35,003 nt of DNA from Acidobacteriota bacterium (lineage in GTDB: Bacteria; Acidobacteriota; Terriglobia; Terriglobales; Acidobacteriaceae), in NCBI GenBank assembly GCA_023410055.1, contig JAEYQK010000063.1, positions 1-35,003 of the forward strand. The letters run 5' to 3'. Positions 16,771-25,486 of this stretch are shown in pieces. The translations under genes were made by a program, and so were the position numbers. Positions within the stretch are counted from its first letter, which is position 1. Each line of letters begins with the position of its first letter. Below the pieces are notes generated by a model that ran no database searches, was not told the DNA's origin, and saw nothing but the letters and a program-made list of their open reading frames with translations.

Positions 16771-18408
16771 CTACGACGCGTTCCCTACAATGTCTTGCGC
16801 CTCGTTCACTATCGCCTGCAAATGCTCCTCGCTCTTAAAGCTCTCGGCGTAGATTTTGTAAATGTTCTCTGTGCCCGAAGGCCGGGCCGCGAACCACCCG
16901 TTCTCGGCCACAACCTTCAAGCCGCCTATGGGAGCATTGTTGCCTGGAGCCCGCGTCAGCTTCGCCGTGATCTTCTCGCCCGCTAGTTGCGATTCCTTCA
17001 CATCCTCAGGAGACAATTTCTGCAGTCGCGCTTTCTGTTCCGGTGTAGCCGCAGCATCGATGCGCGTGTAATAAGGCGTGCCGAATTCCGCAGTCAGTTC
17101 TCTGAAGTGTTCGCCCGGATCCTTGCCCGTTACTGCCGTGATCTCGGCCGCAAGCAGGTTCATGATGATGCCGTCCTTGTCTGTCGTCCAGACCCTACCG
17201 TCCATTCGCAGAAAACTCGCGCCCGCGCTCTCTTCTCCACCAAAGCAGAACGTGCCATCAAATAGCCCCGGTGCAAACCACTTGAATCCCACCGGCGTCT
17301 CGCTCATCTTCCGCCCAAGCTTCTTCACGACGCGATCAATCATGCTGCTGCTGACCAGCGTCTTTCCAACGATCACGTCCTTGCTCCACTCCGGCCTGTG
17401 CGTAAGCAGATACTGAATCGCAACCGCCAAATAGTGATTCGGATTCATCAGCCCGGCTGATGGCGAGACAATCCCGTGGCGGTCCGAATCCGGATCATTC
17501 GCAAACGCCAAGCGATATTTGTCCTTCAATCCGACCAGGCTCGCCATCGCATACGGACTCGAGCAGTCCATCCGAATCTTCCCGTCGTGATCGACGGTCA
17601 TGAACGAAAACGTCGGATCAATTCGCGGATTCACTATCTCCAGATCAAGCCCGTACTGCGCCTTGATCGGCTCCCAATACGGAGCCGACGCCCCACCCAG
17701 CGGATCCACACCAAGCTTCAATCCAGCCCATCGAATCGCATCCATGTTGACGACGCTCTTCAGGTCGCGAACGTACGGCTCGATGTAGTCGTGTTGGTGC
17801 GTCGTCGATGCCTTTAGCGCCTTCTCGTACGGAATCCGCTTCACGCCATCATTGCCCGCGCGCAGCAACTCATTCGCGCGATCCTGAACCCACCGTGTTA
17901 CGTCCGTATCTGCCGGACCGCCATTCGTCGGGTTGTACTTGAAGCCGCCGTCCTCCGGTGGATTATGCGAAGGCGTAATCAGGACTCCGTCCGCCAGATG
18001 CTCTTTCCCTCCGCAGTTGTAGGTCAGAATCGCATGCGAAACGACCGGCGTCGGCGTCACTCCATCATCCTTTTGAATAAAGACATCTACCTCATTCGCG
18101 GCGAGTACCTCTAAAGCCGTCCGCTCGGCAGCAGCCGAAAGCGCGTGCGTGTCCTTGCCCATATAAAGGGGACCATCAACGCGCTGTGACTTTCTGTACT
18201 CGCAAATGGCCTGCGTGATCGCCAGAATGTGTGCTTCGGTAAACGTGCTGCGAAGCGGGGTGCCACGATGGCCGCTCGTGCCAAAGCTGACCATCTGATT
18301 CGGATCGCTCAGATCAGGCTTGCGCTCGTAGTAATCGCGCTCAAGTCGCGCAAGATCAACTAACAGTGTCTTAGGTGCGGGACGTCCCGCCAGAGGTGAA
18401 AGTGCCAC
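16771..18408 (-). CDS. pgm: Phosphoglucomutase (alpha-D-glucose phosphate-specific)
   Basis: Interconverts glucose 1-phosphate and glucose 6-phosphate, linking glycogen, trehalose and surface-sugar metabolism to glycolysis. At 545 aa it matches the E. coli Pgm type. Domains in order: MVSFGTSGHRGTPLRSTFTE; catalytic loop LITPSHNPPEDGGFKYNPTN with phosphoserine at residue 147; metal loop FANDPDSDRHGIV; sugar loop CFGGEESAGASFLR; phosphate loop ARPSGTENIYKIYAESF. The GTG start at 18406-18408 has GGAAAG a few bases upstream. It lies 105 bases downstream of the inositol monophosphatase gene on the same strand. Confidence 0.95.
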   Translation of the reverse strand: MALSPLAGRPAPKTLLVDLARLERDYYERKPDLSDPNQMVSFGTSGHRGTPLRSTFTEAHILAITQAICEYRKSQRVDGPLYMGKDTHALSAAAERTALEVLAANEVDVFIQKDDGVTPTPVVSHAILTYNCGGKEHLADGVLITPSHNPPEDGGFKYNPTNGGPADTDVTRWVQDRANELLRAGNDGVKRIPYEKALKASTTHQHDYIEPYVRDLKSVVNMDAIRWAGLKLGVDPLGGASAPYWEPIKAQYGLDLEIVNPRIDPTFSFMTVDHDGKIRMDCSSPYAMASLVGLKDKYRLAFANDPDSDRHGIVSPSAGLMNPNHYLAVAIQYLLTHRPEWSKDVIVGKTLVSSSMIDRVVKKLGRKMSETPVGFKWFAPGLFDGTFCFGGEESAGASFLRMDGRVWTTDKDGIIMNLLAAEITAVTGKDPGEHFRELTAEFGTPYYTRIDAAATPEQKARLQKLSPEDVKESQLAGEKITAKLTRAPGNNAPIGGLKVVAENGWFAARPSGTENIYKIYAESFKSEEHLQAIVNEAQDIVGNAS

Positions 18409-18513
18409 GTTCGTCTTTCCTTCTCCTGCTTCGACAATTCCTTGCAGAGTCTCATTGCACGAGCGCTGAGCAGATTGCAGGTGATGGGAGTCATCGCCTG
18501 GACCGGCAGTTGC

Positions 18514-19341
18514 TTACGATTTCCAACAGGAGGGACTCGGCGGCTCTTCGAGGTTCCTACCTGCAAAGATGTCGGCCATCGCGTCCATCAACTCTTTATG
18601 AATGAGGACATTCGATCCCAGCACTTCTCGGCTATCCAACCGAAACGGCGAACCGTCGAATCGTGTTACAGCACCGCCCGCCTCGCGCACCAGCACAACG
18701 CCCGCAGCCGTGTCCCACGGATTGAGGTTGAACTCCCAGAACCCATCCAGTCGCCCGCTCGCCACATTCGCCAGATCCAGCGCTGCCGAACCCGCGCGCC
18801 TGACGCCGTGCGATCGCAGCGTAATCGTGTGATAGAAGTAGATGTTCGGATTCTTGTGGCGTTTGTGGCTCGGGAATCCAGTCGCGATCAGCGCCTCACA
18901 CAGGCGCTTCGTCTTTGAAACCGTGACGCGCTCACCATTCAGGAACGCGCCGCTCCCCTTCTCAGCCGAAAACAGCTCGTCCCGCGTCGGATCGTAGATC
19001 ACTCCCAGCACGAGTTCGCCCTTGTACTCCAGTCCCATGGACACGCAGAACACCGGGAACCCGTGCGCAAAATTCGTCGTCCCGTCCAGCGGATCGACAT
19101 ACCACTTGTAGTCCGCTCCAGACTCCTGCCTCGTTCCCTCTTCGCCCATGATGTCGTGCGACGGCCACTCCGCGCGCAGTCTCTCGACAATCAGCTTTTC
19201 CGACGCCCGATCAGCTTCTGTCACCAGATCAACATCGCCCTTGTACTCGAAGCCAATCCGTCGCTTGAAGTACGGCAAAATCAGGCTACCCGCCTCGCGG
19301 GCAATCTCCGACACTGACGGTATGATGGTACTTGTTTGCAT
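18514..19341 (-). CDS. suhB: Inositol monophosphatase family protein (SuhB-like)
   Basis: Magnesium-dependent, lithium-sensitive phosphatase family; members hydrolyse inositol monophosphates or related sugar phosphates, and SuhB also acts in rRNA transcription antitermination. Motifs in the 275-aa protein: GEE (66-68), DPLDGTTNFAHGFP (from residue 83), and near the C-terminus FNLNPWDTAAGVVLVREAGG. All metal-binding acids are present. The ATG at 19339-19341 is used. Upstream lies the hfq-like gene on the same strand, separated by 84 bases that hold an octamer array. The symbol is assigned by family; the exact substrate is unknown. Confidence 0.88.
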   Translation of the reverse strand: MQTSTIIPSVSEIAREAGSLILPYFKRRIGFEYKGDVDLVTEADRASEKLIVERLRAEWPSHDIMGEEGTRQESGADYKWYVDPLDGTTNFAHGFPVFCVSMGLEYKGELVLGVIYDPTRDELFSAEKGSGAFLNGERVTVSKTKRLCEALIATGFPSHKRHKNPNIYFYHTITLRSHGVRRAGSAALDLANVASGRLDGFWEFNLNPWDTAAGVVLVREAGGAVTRFDGSPFRLDSREVLGSNVLIHKELMDAMADIFAGRNLEEPPSPSCWKS

Positions 19342-19390
19342 TGTTCGAATTTAACAGACAAACCTGAGCACAATCTGCGTGAGGCTTCTC

Positions 19391-19425
19391 ATTGGCTCGA
19401 TGGCCCGATGGCTAGATGACCTGAT
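19391..19425 (+). repeat. 35-bp four-octamer tandem array, copy 2 (hfq-suhB gap)
   Basis: Units ATTGGCTC, GATGGCCC, GATGGCTA, GATGACCT, then GAT. Same period, unit number and terminal GAT as 7333-7367 and 32402-32436. It ends at the base before the hfq-like stop codon. Confidence 0.78.
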
Positions 19426-19704
19426 TCAGCGTCTTTTGCCGCCATCTTCCGAGATGTACATAATCTCGTGCTTGAAGATGAACAGATTCGGCGCGCCTTC
19501 GCGAGTCAGCCGAATCATGTTCCTATCGTAGTACTCGATCCATCCGCGCACCACCTCGCCGCTCATCAGTTTTACGCTAACGACCTTCTGCTTCTCTCCC
19601 AACATCTTCAGATACGCCACTTCTTCAAACGTATCTTCTGGCGGAGGTGTTTTGCCACTTTTCTTCAATGCCTGCGACGAGAGACCTGTTCCGCGAAATG
19701 ACAT
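19426..19704 (-). CDS. hfq: Hfq-like Sm-fold RNA-binding protein
   Basis: Small RNA-chaperone-type protein, 92 aa. After a basic 25-residue N-terminal extension the sequence reads EEVAYLKMLGEKQKVVSVKL MSGEVVRGWIEYYDRNMIRL, which aligns with the Hfq Sm1 strand pattern. It ends with FIFKHEIMYI (residues 75-84), the counterpart of the Sm2 signature containing the KH pair that binds uridine in E. coli Hfq (YKHA). The acidic, proline-poor short tail (SEDGGKRR) differs from the long E. coli tail. The N-terminal extension and changed Sm2 context make it a divergent Hfq; function as an sRNA chaperone is inferred. The ribosome-binding site before ATG 19704 is weak. Confidence 0.75.
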   Translation of the reverse strand: MSFRGTGLSSQALKKSGKTPPPEDTFEEVAYLKMLGEKQKVVSVKLMSGEVVRGWIEYYDRNMIRLTREGAPNLFIFKHEIMYISEDGGKRR

Positions 19705-19747
19705 ACCGACATTCTACTCGCAACTCATCCGTCAAACCATCCACAAA

Positions 19748-19782
19748 GAAACGCGGCCGCGATTCCAGCAACCGCGGCCGTA
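19748..19782 (-). terminator. Rho-independent terminator of the Oar-like receptor gene
   Basis: CGGCCGCG at 19754-19761 pairs with CGCGGCCG at 19773-19780; read on the minus strand it is followed by TTTCTTTG. It lies just after the receptor stop and before the hfq-like start, separating the two units. Confidence 0.75.
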
Positions 19783-19802
19783 TCCGACGAAGTAGCCCCA
19801 GC

Positions 19803-22800
19803 CTAGAACGTCAGATTCGCCTTCAACTGAATGATACGTGGCGAAGCCGCAGCTCCCACAAACGCCCCGTAGATTGTAGTCGGCGGGCTGACTGTGTTGA
19901 TGATCGTACCGTAACTGCTGTCGGTGACATCAGCCACGGGTTGATCGAAGTTGGGATGGTTGAGGATGTTGAACATCTGCGCTCCGACACCCAACCGCCC
20001 AGATTCCCATCCGGGAATTTTGAAGTTCTTCATTACGCTCAAATCGGTGTCGAAAAACCGCGGCCCGAATATCTGGTTACGGCGTTGGTTTCCGAAGGTG
20101 GTAGTGACGGGCGAGAAGTTGTTCGCCATCGACGGGCAAGGAGTTGTTATCCAGCTTGCCCCGCAGTTGAACGTACCACCGACATTTTGATTAGCGAATA
20201 CCGACACAAAGGTAGTCCCGTAATTCTGTCCACCCAGCGTGCTGGTGGCCCCTGCATCGATTATGGTGTACGGCAGTCCAGTGTGCGCGAACACCGTACC
20301 TGAAATCACCCAGCCGCCCAACGCCTGATTTAGGAAACCATTCTGAAATTTGAATGGTACATCCCACACGTAGTTAAGGCTGAGATAGTGGCGGATATCG
20401 TAGTCAGCATTACCATAGTTAGCCCGGAGATTGAACGGATTCTGCGGGCTGAGAATGCTGGTATTCGTGTTGAAGATGAACGGCAATTGACCGCCATTGG
20501 AAATCTCGTCAAGCGCATGGCTCCACGTGTAGTTGACTTGGAACTGGAACGAACGCAATCTTCGCTGGAGCGTGGCGGTCAATCCGTTGTAGTTCGACAC
20601 CGCATCCGATCTGGCTTCGTTCACGATGCTAAAGCGTGGATCGGGGCCAAGCGTAACCGGCCCGCCGTTTATCGCCTCCACCCCCGGATTGGTAAACGGA
20701 ATCCCCGTAGGCAGACCACCGAAGCCAGTTGGATCAAACGTATTGAGCCCCTGGTTGAAGTAGGCTTCGTGAATCCCGTGATTGCCTACGTACTTTAGGG
20801 TGAACGAACTGTTCTGGCCTAACCCCTGCTGCACCTCAAAGCTCCATTCCTGGAATTGAGGAGAGTGCAGACTGGCAGCCGGAGAGAAGAACGAAGGCGG
20901 TGCGAGTGCAAAGAATGGGTTACTCGCCGCAATCGTTGGGAATGTACCACCGGATGCAAAGGCCGTCTGGAACGCTGTGTTGGCGCCCGCTGCCACCGCC
21001 GGAGCACTCCCCGCCAGTCCGATCGGCCCTAGTGCTTGGCCTGCATTGAGAAACTGCGGATTGAACGGAGGATTGCCCAACAGACTGTCGGCTACCACCC
21101 CCGGGAAACGATCAATGAATATCCCGAATCCGCCACGAATCACCGTGTTAACCCCCGAACCAAAGGGCGACCAGGCGAATCCGAACCGCGGCTGCCAATT
21201 CACCTTGTCGAATTGATTGAGTGCCTGATGCTGGTTGAACAGGACGCTCTGGTTGTATGGAGTGTTGATGCCATGGTTCAACTGTTCGAACGATGTTGGG
21301 AACCGCGCAAAACAGTCAATCTGACAAACCGGGTTAGAGTTGTGGTCAGCACGCAGACCCATCGTTAGCGTCAGGTTTGGCCTCACCTTCCAATCGTCTT
21401 GTCCGTAAAAGCTCAGGCCGTAAAGCGCAAGTGGCGCTGTCAAACGTGTGGGGAATCCCTGCTGATAGTTCGTGCTGATCCCAGAGTAAAAGTCCGCAAG
21501 GCTCTGGCCGAAGCTATAGCCGTTCGAGAGTATCCCCGGGTTGTAGTCAGTTATGTTGTTCCGCACGAACTGTACTCCGAACTTCAGAGTGTGATTGCCC
21601 CTGGTGTGGGTAACGTCGTCATTGATTCCGTACTGCGTAACGTTTCGCCCTTGTGGCGAATTGGCTATTTGTCGGCCTAATGAGTAAAACAAGTTGCCGC
21701 TGAAGCCTACACGGAACGGCATCAACTGGAGGGCCTGCTGCAAGTTCGGTTCGCTGAAGACGGCGCTGTACCACGACCCCGACAGGATCAACTGGTTCAC
21801 CGTGTTAGTGCCAAACGTGTGATTGTGGTTCAGCTGTCCCTCGTACTGGGGCTGATCGCTGACTAGGTCAAACGCCGGATTGATCGGATCGGTGTAGCTC
21901 GCCTGCACCCCATGATCGGTCTTGAAACGCAGAAAGACACGATCTTTCGACCCGATATTCTGGTCCACACGAGCACTCAGTATCCACTCGTGCGTCTTGT
22001 TGCTCGGATTCGCACGGAATTGCAAAGCGCAAGGCACTCCAGCGCCTCCAAAGGCACTATTAGCTGAAAATGCAGTGCCGGCGCTATTGCAACCGCCGCC
22101 AGCCACGGGGGTCGCGCTGCTGTAGCCCGGCGCATTCTGGTACAGGTTGAACATCTGCTGGTAAAACGGCCTCTGCGCCGCAGGCACATTCCCCAGAGTA
22201 GCAGTAATGAACTGGGGGCTGGGTACCTTGGTCAGAATGCTGGTCGGAAGCGTCACATACAAGCCTTCCTGGTCGATGAAAAAGAAAGTCTTGTCTTTGA
22301 TAATCGGTCCGCCCAGCGATCCGGCCCATTGGTTGGAACGTTGCGAGGGGCGACGCGTACCTGCGTTGTTGTTGAACCACTCATTTGCATTCAGGGCGTC
22401 GTAATTGAAAAAATACTGGGCGTTTCCGTGCCAGCTGTTCGAACCCGACTTGCTGACGTAATTCACGTTTGCGCCGGCAAGTCCGCCATACTGAACCGAG
22501 TATCCGTTGTTGACGACAGAAACCTCGCGTACCTCATTGCCCCCCAACAACAGGTTCGTCGCACCTGAGTTGTTGAGGTTGAAAAACGGATCGTTCTCGT
22601 TCATGCCGTTGAAAGTGAACAGGTTCGATGTCGCTGGCAATCCGAAAGTCGAAAAGTTGCCGTATCCAGCACCTGTGTTCATCACCGCACCGGGTGCCGT
22701 TTGCGCAATATAGCTCAGGTCGTTTCCCGGATTAGGGACTTGCTCAACTTGTTGCGTGGAAAACGTCGTTGCGATATTGCCGGTTTCGGTCTGCACCACT

Positions 22801-23183
22801 CCCGGAGCCGCCGTTACTTCCACCGTCGTTCCCGCCGTGCTCAGAGCCAGCCTCGCATTCAGCGACGTTGCCGCTCCCACGCTCACGTTCGTGTTCGTGC
22901 TGTAATTCTGGAATCCCTGAACCGCTACGCTAACGTTGTACGAACCTGGCGGCAACAGGGAGAAACGGTAAAATCCGTTCGCGTTCGTCGTAGCAGTCTT
23001 TGTGAACCCTTGGTCGTTGCTCTTCAGTGTGACTTTCGCGTTCGGAATCACAGCTCCGCTCGGATCAGTGATCGTTCCGGTAAGGTCACCCGAAGTCAGT
23101 GTCTGTGATAACAAGATCGGCGCCGCAATCGCAACCACGATCAGCAGCGCCAACGTAAAGATGAATCTATTGTGCGACTTCAC
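19803..23183 (-). CDS. Oar-like TonB-dependent outer-membrane receptor with N-terminal carboxypeptidase-regulatory-like domain
   Basis: 1126-aa outer-membrane protein. A signal peptide (MKSHNRFIFTLALLIVVAIA) leads to a CarboxypepD_reg-like beta-sandwich at about 30-115: GDLTGTITDPSGAVIPNAKV, GFYRFSLLPPGSYNVSVAVQ. A plug-like region follows (VEQVPNPGNDLSYIAQTAPG; NEVREVSVVNNGYSVQYGGL), then a long beta-barrel region with many aromatic-ended strands ending in AASPRIIQLKANLTF. Known: these proteins are strongly expanded in Acidobacteriota and related to Myxococcus Oar; most have no known ligand. The GTG at 23181-23183 is preceded by GGAGGGGACC. A 6-bp hairpin sits in the 5' leader (23202-23218). 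Confidence 0.9.
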   Translation of the reverse strand: MKSHNRFIFTLALLIVVAIAAPILLSQTLTSGDLTGTITDPSGAVIPNAKVTLKSNDQGFTKTATTNANGFYRFSLLPPGSYNVSVAVQGFQNYSTNTNVSVGAATSLNARLALSTAGTTVEVTAAPGVVQTETGNIATTFSTQQVEQVPNPGNDLSYIAQTAPGAVMNTGAGYGNFSTFGLPATSNLFTFNGMNENDPFFNLNNSGATNLLLGGNEVREVSVVNNGYSVQYGGLAGANVNYVSKSGSNSWHGNAQYFFNYDALNANEWFNNNAGTRRPSQRSNQWAGSLGGPIIKDKTFFFIDQEGLYVTLPTSILTKVPSPQFITATLGNVPAAQRPFYQQMFNLYQNAPGYSSATPVAGGGCNSAGTAFSANSAFGGAGVPCALQFRANPSNKTHEWILSARVDQNIGSKDRVFLRFKTDHGVQASYTDPINPAFDLVSDQPQYEGQLNHNHTFGTNTVNQLILSGSWYSAVFSEPNLQQALQLMPFRVGFSGNLFYSLGRQIANSPQGRNVTQYGINDDVTHTRGNHTLKFGVQFVRNNITDYNPGILSNGYSFGQSLADFYSGISTNYQQGFPTRLTAPLALYGLSFYGQDDWKVRPNLTLTMGLRADHNSNPVCQIDCFARFPTSFEQLNHGINTPYNQSVLFNQHQALNQFDKVNWQPRFGFAWSPFGSGVNTVIRGGFGIFIDRFPGVVADSLLGNPPFNPQFLNAGQALGPIGLAGSAPAVAAGANTAFQTAFASGGTFPTIAASNPFFALAPPSFFSPAASLHSPQFQEWSFEVQQGLGQNSSFTLKYVGNHGIHEAYFNQGLNTFDPTGFGGLPTGIPFTNPGVEAINGGPVTLGPDPRFSIVNEARSDAVSNYNGLTATLQRRLRSFQFQVNYTWSHALDEISNGGQLPFIFNTNTSILSPQNPFNLRANYGNADYDIRHYLSLNYVWDVPFKFQNGFLNQALGGWVISGTVFAHTGLPYTIIDAGATSTLGGQNYGTTFVSVFANQNVGGTFNCGASWITTPCPSMANNFSPVTTTFGNQRRNQIFGPRFFDTDLSVMKNFKIPGWESGRLGVGAQMFNILNHPNFDQPVADVTDSSYGTIINTVSPPTTIYGAFVGAAASPRIIQLKANLTF

Positions 23184-23630
23184 AGGTCCCCTCCATTGGG
23201 AGCGGTCATAGAGACCGCCTGGTCTTCGCTCGTGGACTACGGCAAGAGGGGTGATCGAAGTGTTTTCGCTCCCGCTGTCCTTCCACTTGCTGACTTCGCC
23301 TGTGTCGTCACTGTTACAAATGTTTCAGCCGAAACCGTGCGCCGTTCTGCGGACGGCTTGCCAGATTCCTGTACCCTTCGCAATTGCACGAGCGCTGCCA
23401 GTCGAGAGCGGGATGTCGCACACAAACAGAATCGGGCCAAACGACTGTTACTGCACTAGTTACTAGCCATAGTGGCAATATCGCCCCTTCCCAGTCGCGG
23501 TATAGGGGCTGGATTACCTACGCATTTCTGTATATCTGTCTTTGGCTTATGGAATCCAGCCACTCCTGAGAACTCACAATGAGCGGCCTTGGTTACCTTT
23601 GTTGTTAACAGGATGGTCAGGTATCTCGAC
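23184..23630. other. 447-base gap upstream of the Oar-like gene
   Basis: No supported gene on either strand. The part next to the receptor gene holds its ribosome-binding site and a hairpin (GCGGTC 23202-23207 pairing with GACCGC 23213-23218). No consensus promoter was convincing, no terminator was found for the upstream VWFA gene, and none of the dispersed repeats of this window is present. Confidence 0.5.
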
Positions 23631-24596
23631 CTAGTGCGATTTCGTTGTGTAGTAGCCCGCACGGTAACGGGCCTTCAGCTTCGAATCGTCGCCGCCCGCC
23701 ACCTGGATATGAATCCGCCTGAAATCGGAGTCTGTAAGCCGTCTTGAAGGATAGTATGCAAGAAGGTATTGGGTTCGGAGCTCCTCGCCAATTTGGGCAA
23801 ATGCCCTGTCGAGAGACGCTATCGAGTTGGCATAATAATGCTTTCCGCCAGTAGTGCGCGAAATCTCCATCAATGCATGTTCCCCGCCGATATCCCGTCC
23901 TGCATCGGCCTCGATCGGGACAACAATGATGCTATATATGATCGCTTCGGCTTCTTCTGCCGCTCGCACTGCTTCGCGATAGTCGGTCTTGCTCATGGTG
24001 TCGCCACCATCTGTGATCAAGACCATCACCTTGCGCCCTTTGCGCTTCTCCAGCGCCCCGGCCCCCAGATAGATCGCATCATACAGCGCCGTCGCCGATC
24101 CCGTCTTGATCTGCTGCACACCTTGATCAATCCTTCGCAGGTCTGACGTGAATGGCACTATCTCGCTCACTAACTCGCTGAACTGGTACAGCGCCAACCC
24201 GTCCTGCGTTCGCAGGATCGACTTCGCAAATCGTCGTGCTGATTCCAACTCCAGCTTCAAGTCCTTGCGGGTGCTAAGGCTGGCATCGATACCCAGAACA
24301 ATCGACAACGGCAGCTCCGACTCACGGCTAAACAGAGCTATCTTTTCAGGATGATCGTCCTCAAAGAGCTTGAAATCATCTTTCGTAAGCGATGCTACCG
24401 GAGCGCCGTTCTGGTCCTGCACACTCACAAAGACGTTCACCAGCTTAACGTCCACCTTGAAAGTCGTGCCGCCGTCGCCTTGATCTTCCGCGCTATTGTT
24501 TGAGCTCCTCTGTTGCGCTATACCCGGCGTAGACAACAGCACGAGGCACAGAGAAACTAGAACTGCAGAAAACTTAGTCCATGTCATTCTTGTCAT
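23631..24596 (-). CDS. VWFA-related secreted protein (acidobacterial type)
   Basis: 321 aa with a signal peptide (MTRMTWTKFSAVLVSLCLVL...TPGIAQ). A short beta domain follows (VKLVNVFVSVQDQNGAPVASLTKDDF KLFEDD), then a von Willebrand A domain with a MIDAS-like site: LSIVLGIDASLSTRKDL (D-x-S-x-S), a threonine-bearing segment KTGSATALYDAIYLG, and KVMVLITDGGDTMSKTDY. The C-terminus LRTQYLLAYYPSRRLTDSDFRRIHIQV is the hallmark of the 'VWFA-related Acidobacterial domain' family. Function is unknown; probably adhesion or protein-protein contact outside the cytoplasm. The ATG at 24594-24596 overlaps the moaD-moaE stop as ATGA, an unexpected pairing of functions. Confidence 0.85.
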   Translation of the reverse strand: MTRMTWTKFSAVLVSLCLVLLSTPGIAQQRSSNNSAEDQGDGGTTFKVDVKLVNVFVSVQDQNGAPVASLTKDDFKLFEDDHPEKIALFSRESELPLSIVLGIDASLSTRKDLKLELESARRFAKSILRTQDGLALYQFSELVSEIVPFTSDLRRIDQGVQQIKTGSATALYDAIYLGAGALEKRKGRKVMVLITDGGDTMSKTDYREAVRAAEEAEAIIYSIIVVPIEADAGRDIGGEHALMEISRTTGGKHYYANSIASLDRAFAQIGEELRTQYLLAYYPSRRLTDSDFRRIHIQVAGGDDSKLKARYRAGYYTTKSH

Positions 24597-25318
24597 GCGC
24601 TCCGCTCGGTCGCGGTGGAGATGTTGGTTGGAAATGGTTCTCCGTCGGCCCACACCGCTCCATCTGCAAAGAATTCCTTCTTCCAGATTGGCACTGTTCT
24701 CTTCAGTTCGTCGATCATCCATCTGCAACCTTCGAACGCCGCCGCACGATGCGCAGACACGACAACAATCAGAACACTCGTCTCCCCGACATACAGCCGC
24801 CCCAGTCGGTGAACGACAACGGCATTGCGAATCGCAAACCTTGTTACTGCCGCATCCGCAAGGGCATCGAGTTGCTTCAGGGCCATTTCCTCGTAAGCTT
24901 CGTATTCGAGGTGAAGCGTTCGTCGGCCCCGGCTGTTATCTCGAACAATGCCTTCGAATACGACGACAGCCCCGTCGCTTGCGGCCTTCATTCTCGCAAT
25001 CACCTGCTCCGCATCTATCTTGTCGCGCACAAGGAATGCCCGCTTCTGAACCCCTTCAGGTTCAATTGCGCATGATCCTCCGCTCACCGGCGGCAATAAA
25101 CCGATCTCGTCCCCAGCACGCAAACTTCTCTCGGGTCGCGCATACTCCTGATTCACCGACACCGCCATCGATCCGGCATATCCGCCGATCGCAGGAGCGT
25201 CCTGAGTGATCAAACGCACCAACTCCCCAACAGTTGCGCCCTCCGGCAGATCCATTTTCCGGCTGGATGTTCCAGCCAGTTCTCTAAGCGCACCAAAGAA
25301 GAGGACATCAACTTGCAT
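24593..25318 (-). CDS. Molybdopterin synthase, MoaD-MoaE fusion
   Basis: Makes molybdopterin from precursor Z (cPMP) in molybdenum-cofactor synthesis. The N-terminal about 81 residues are a MoaD/ThiS ubiquitin fold: VDVLFFGALRELAGTSSRKM, DEIGLLPPVSGG, with the normally C-terminal Gly-Gly at residues 80-81. The rest is MoaE: GAVVVFEGIVRDNSRGR, LEYEAYEEMALKQL, VVVHRLGRLYVGETSVLIVV, SAHRAAAFEGCRWMIDELKR TVPIWKKEFF with the catalytic-region lysines. In separate MoaD the final glycine carries the thiocarboxylate, so the fused Gly-Gly-Ser must be cleaved or bypassed; cleavage is known for the mycobacterial fusion MoaX. 241 aa, ATG at 25316-25318. Confidence 0.9.
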   Translation of the reverse strand: MQVDVLFFGALRELAGTSSRKMDLPEGATVGELVRLITQDAPAIGGYAGSMAVSVNQEYARPERSLRAGDEIGLLPPVSGGSCAIEPEGVQKRAFLVRDKIDAEQVIARMKAASDGAVVVFEGIVRDNSRGRRTLHLEYEAYEEMALKQLDALADAAVTRFAIRNAVVVHRLGRLYVGETSVLIVVVSAHRAAAFEGCRWMIDELKRTVPIWKKEFFADGAVWADGEPFPTNISTATERSA

Positions 25319-25404
25319 GACTTAAGAATACCGCACCGTTGAGGAAATCCTTCGCACCGCACAAGACTCGGCGCTTGGAAAAGGACACAAGCTTTGGAAA
25401 GGAG

Positions 25405-25467
25405 ACGACTTCAGTCGTGCCGTAACTTGGCAGCTTGTAATCGACACGGCTTTCAGCCGCGGAGGTA
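25405..25467 (+). repeat. Two-hairpin repeat module, copy 1
   Basis: ACGACT/AGTCGT around TC (25405-25418) is followed about 30 bases later by GTAATCGACACGGCTTTCAGCCGCGGAGGTAAG, whose core CGGCT..AGCCG forms a second hairpin. The same order (CTTCAG palindrome, GTAAT, GGCTTTAGCCGCTGAGGTA) occurs at 31001-31063. It lies between the TPR gene and moaD-moaE. Confidence 0.6.
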
Positions 25468-25486
25468 AGTGAAGCTGCTGCCAAAA

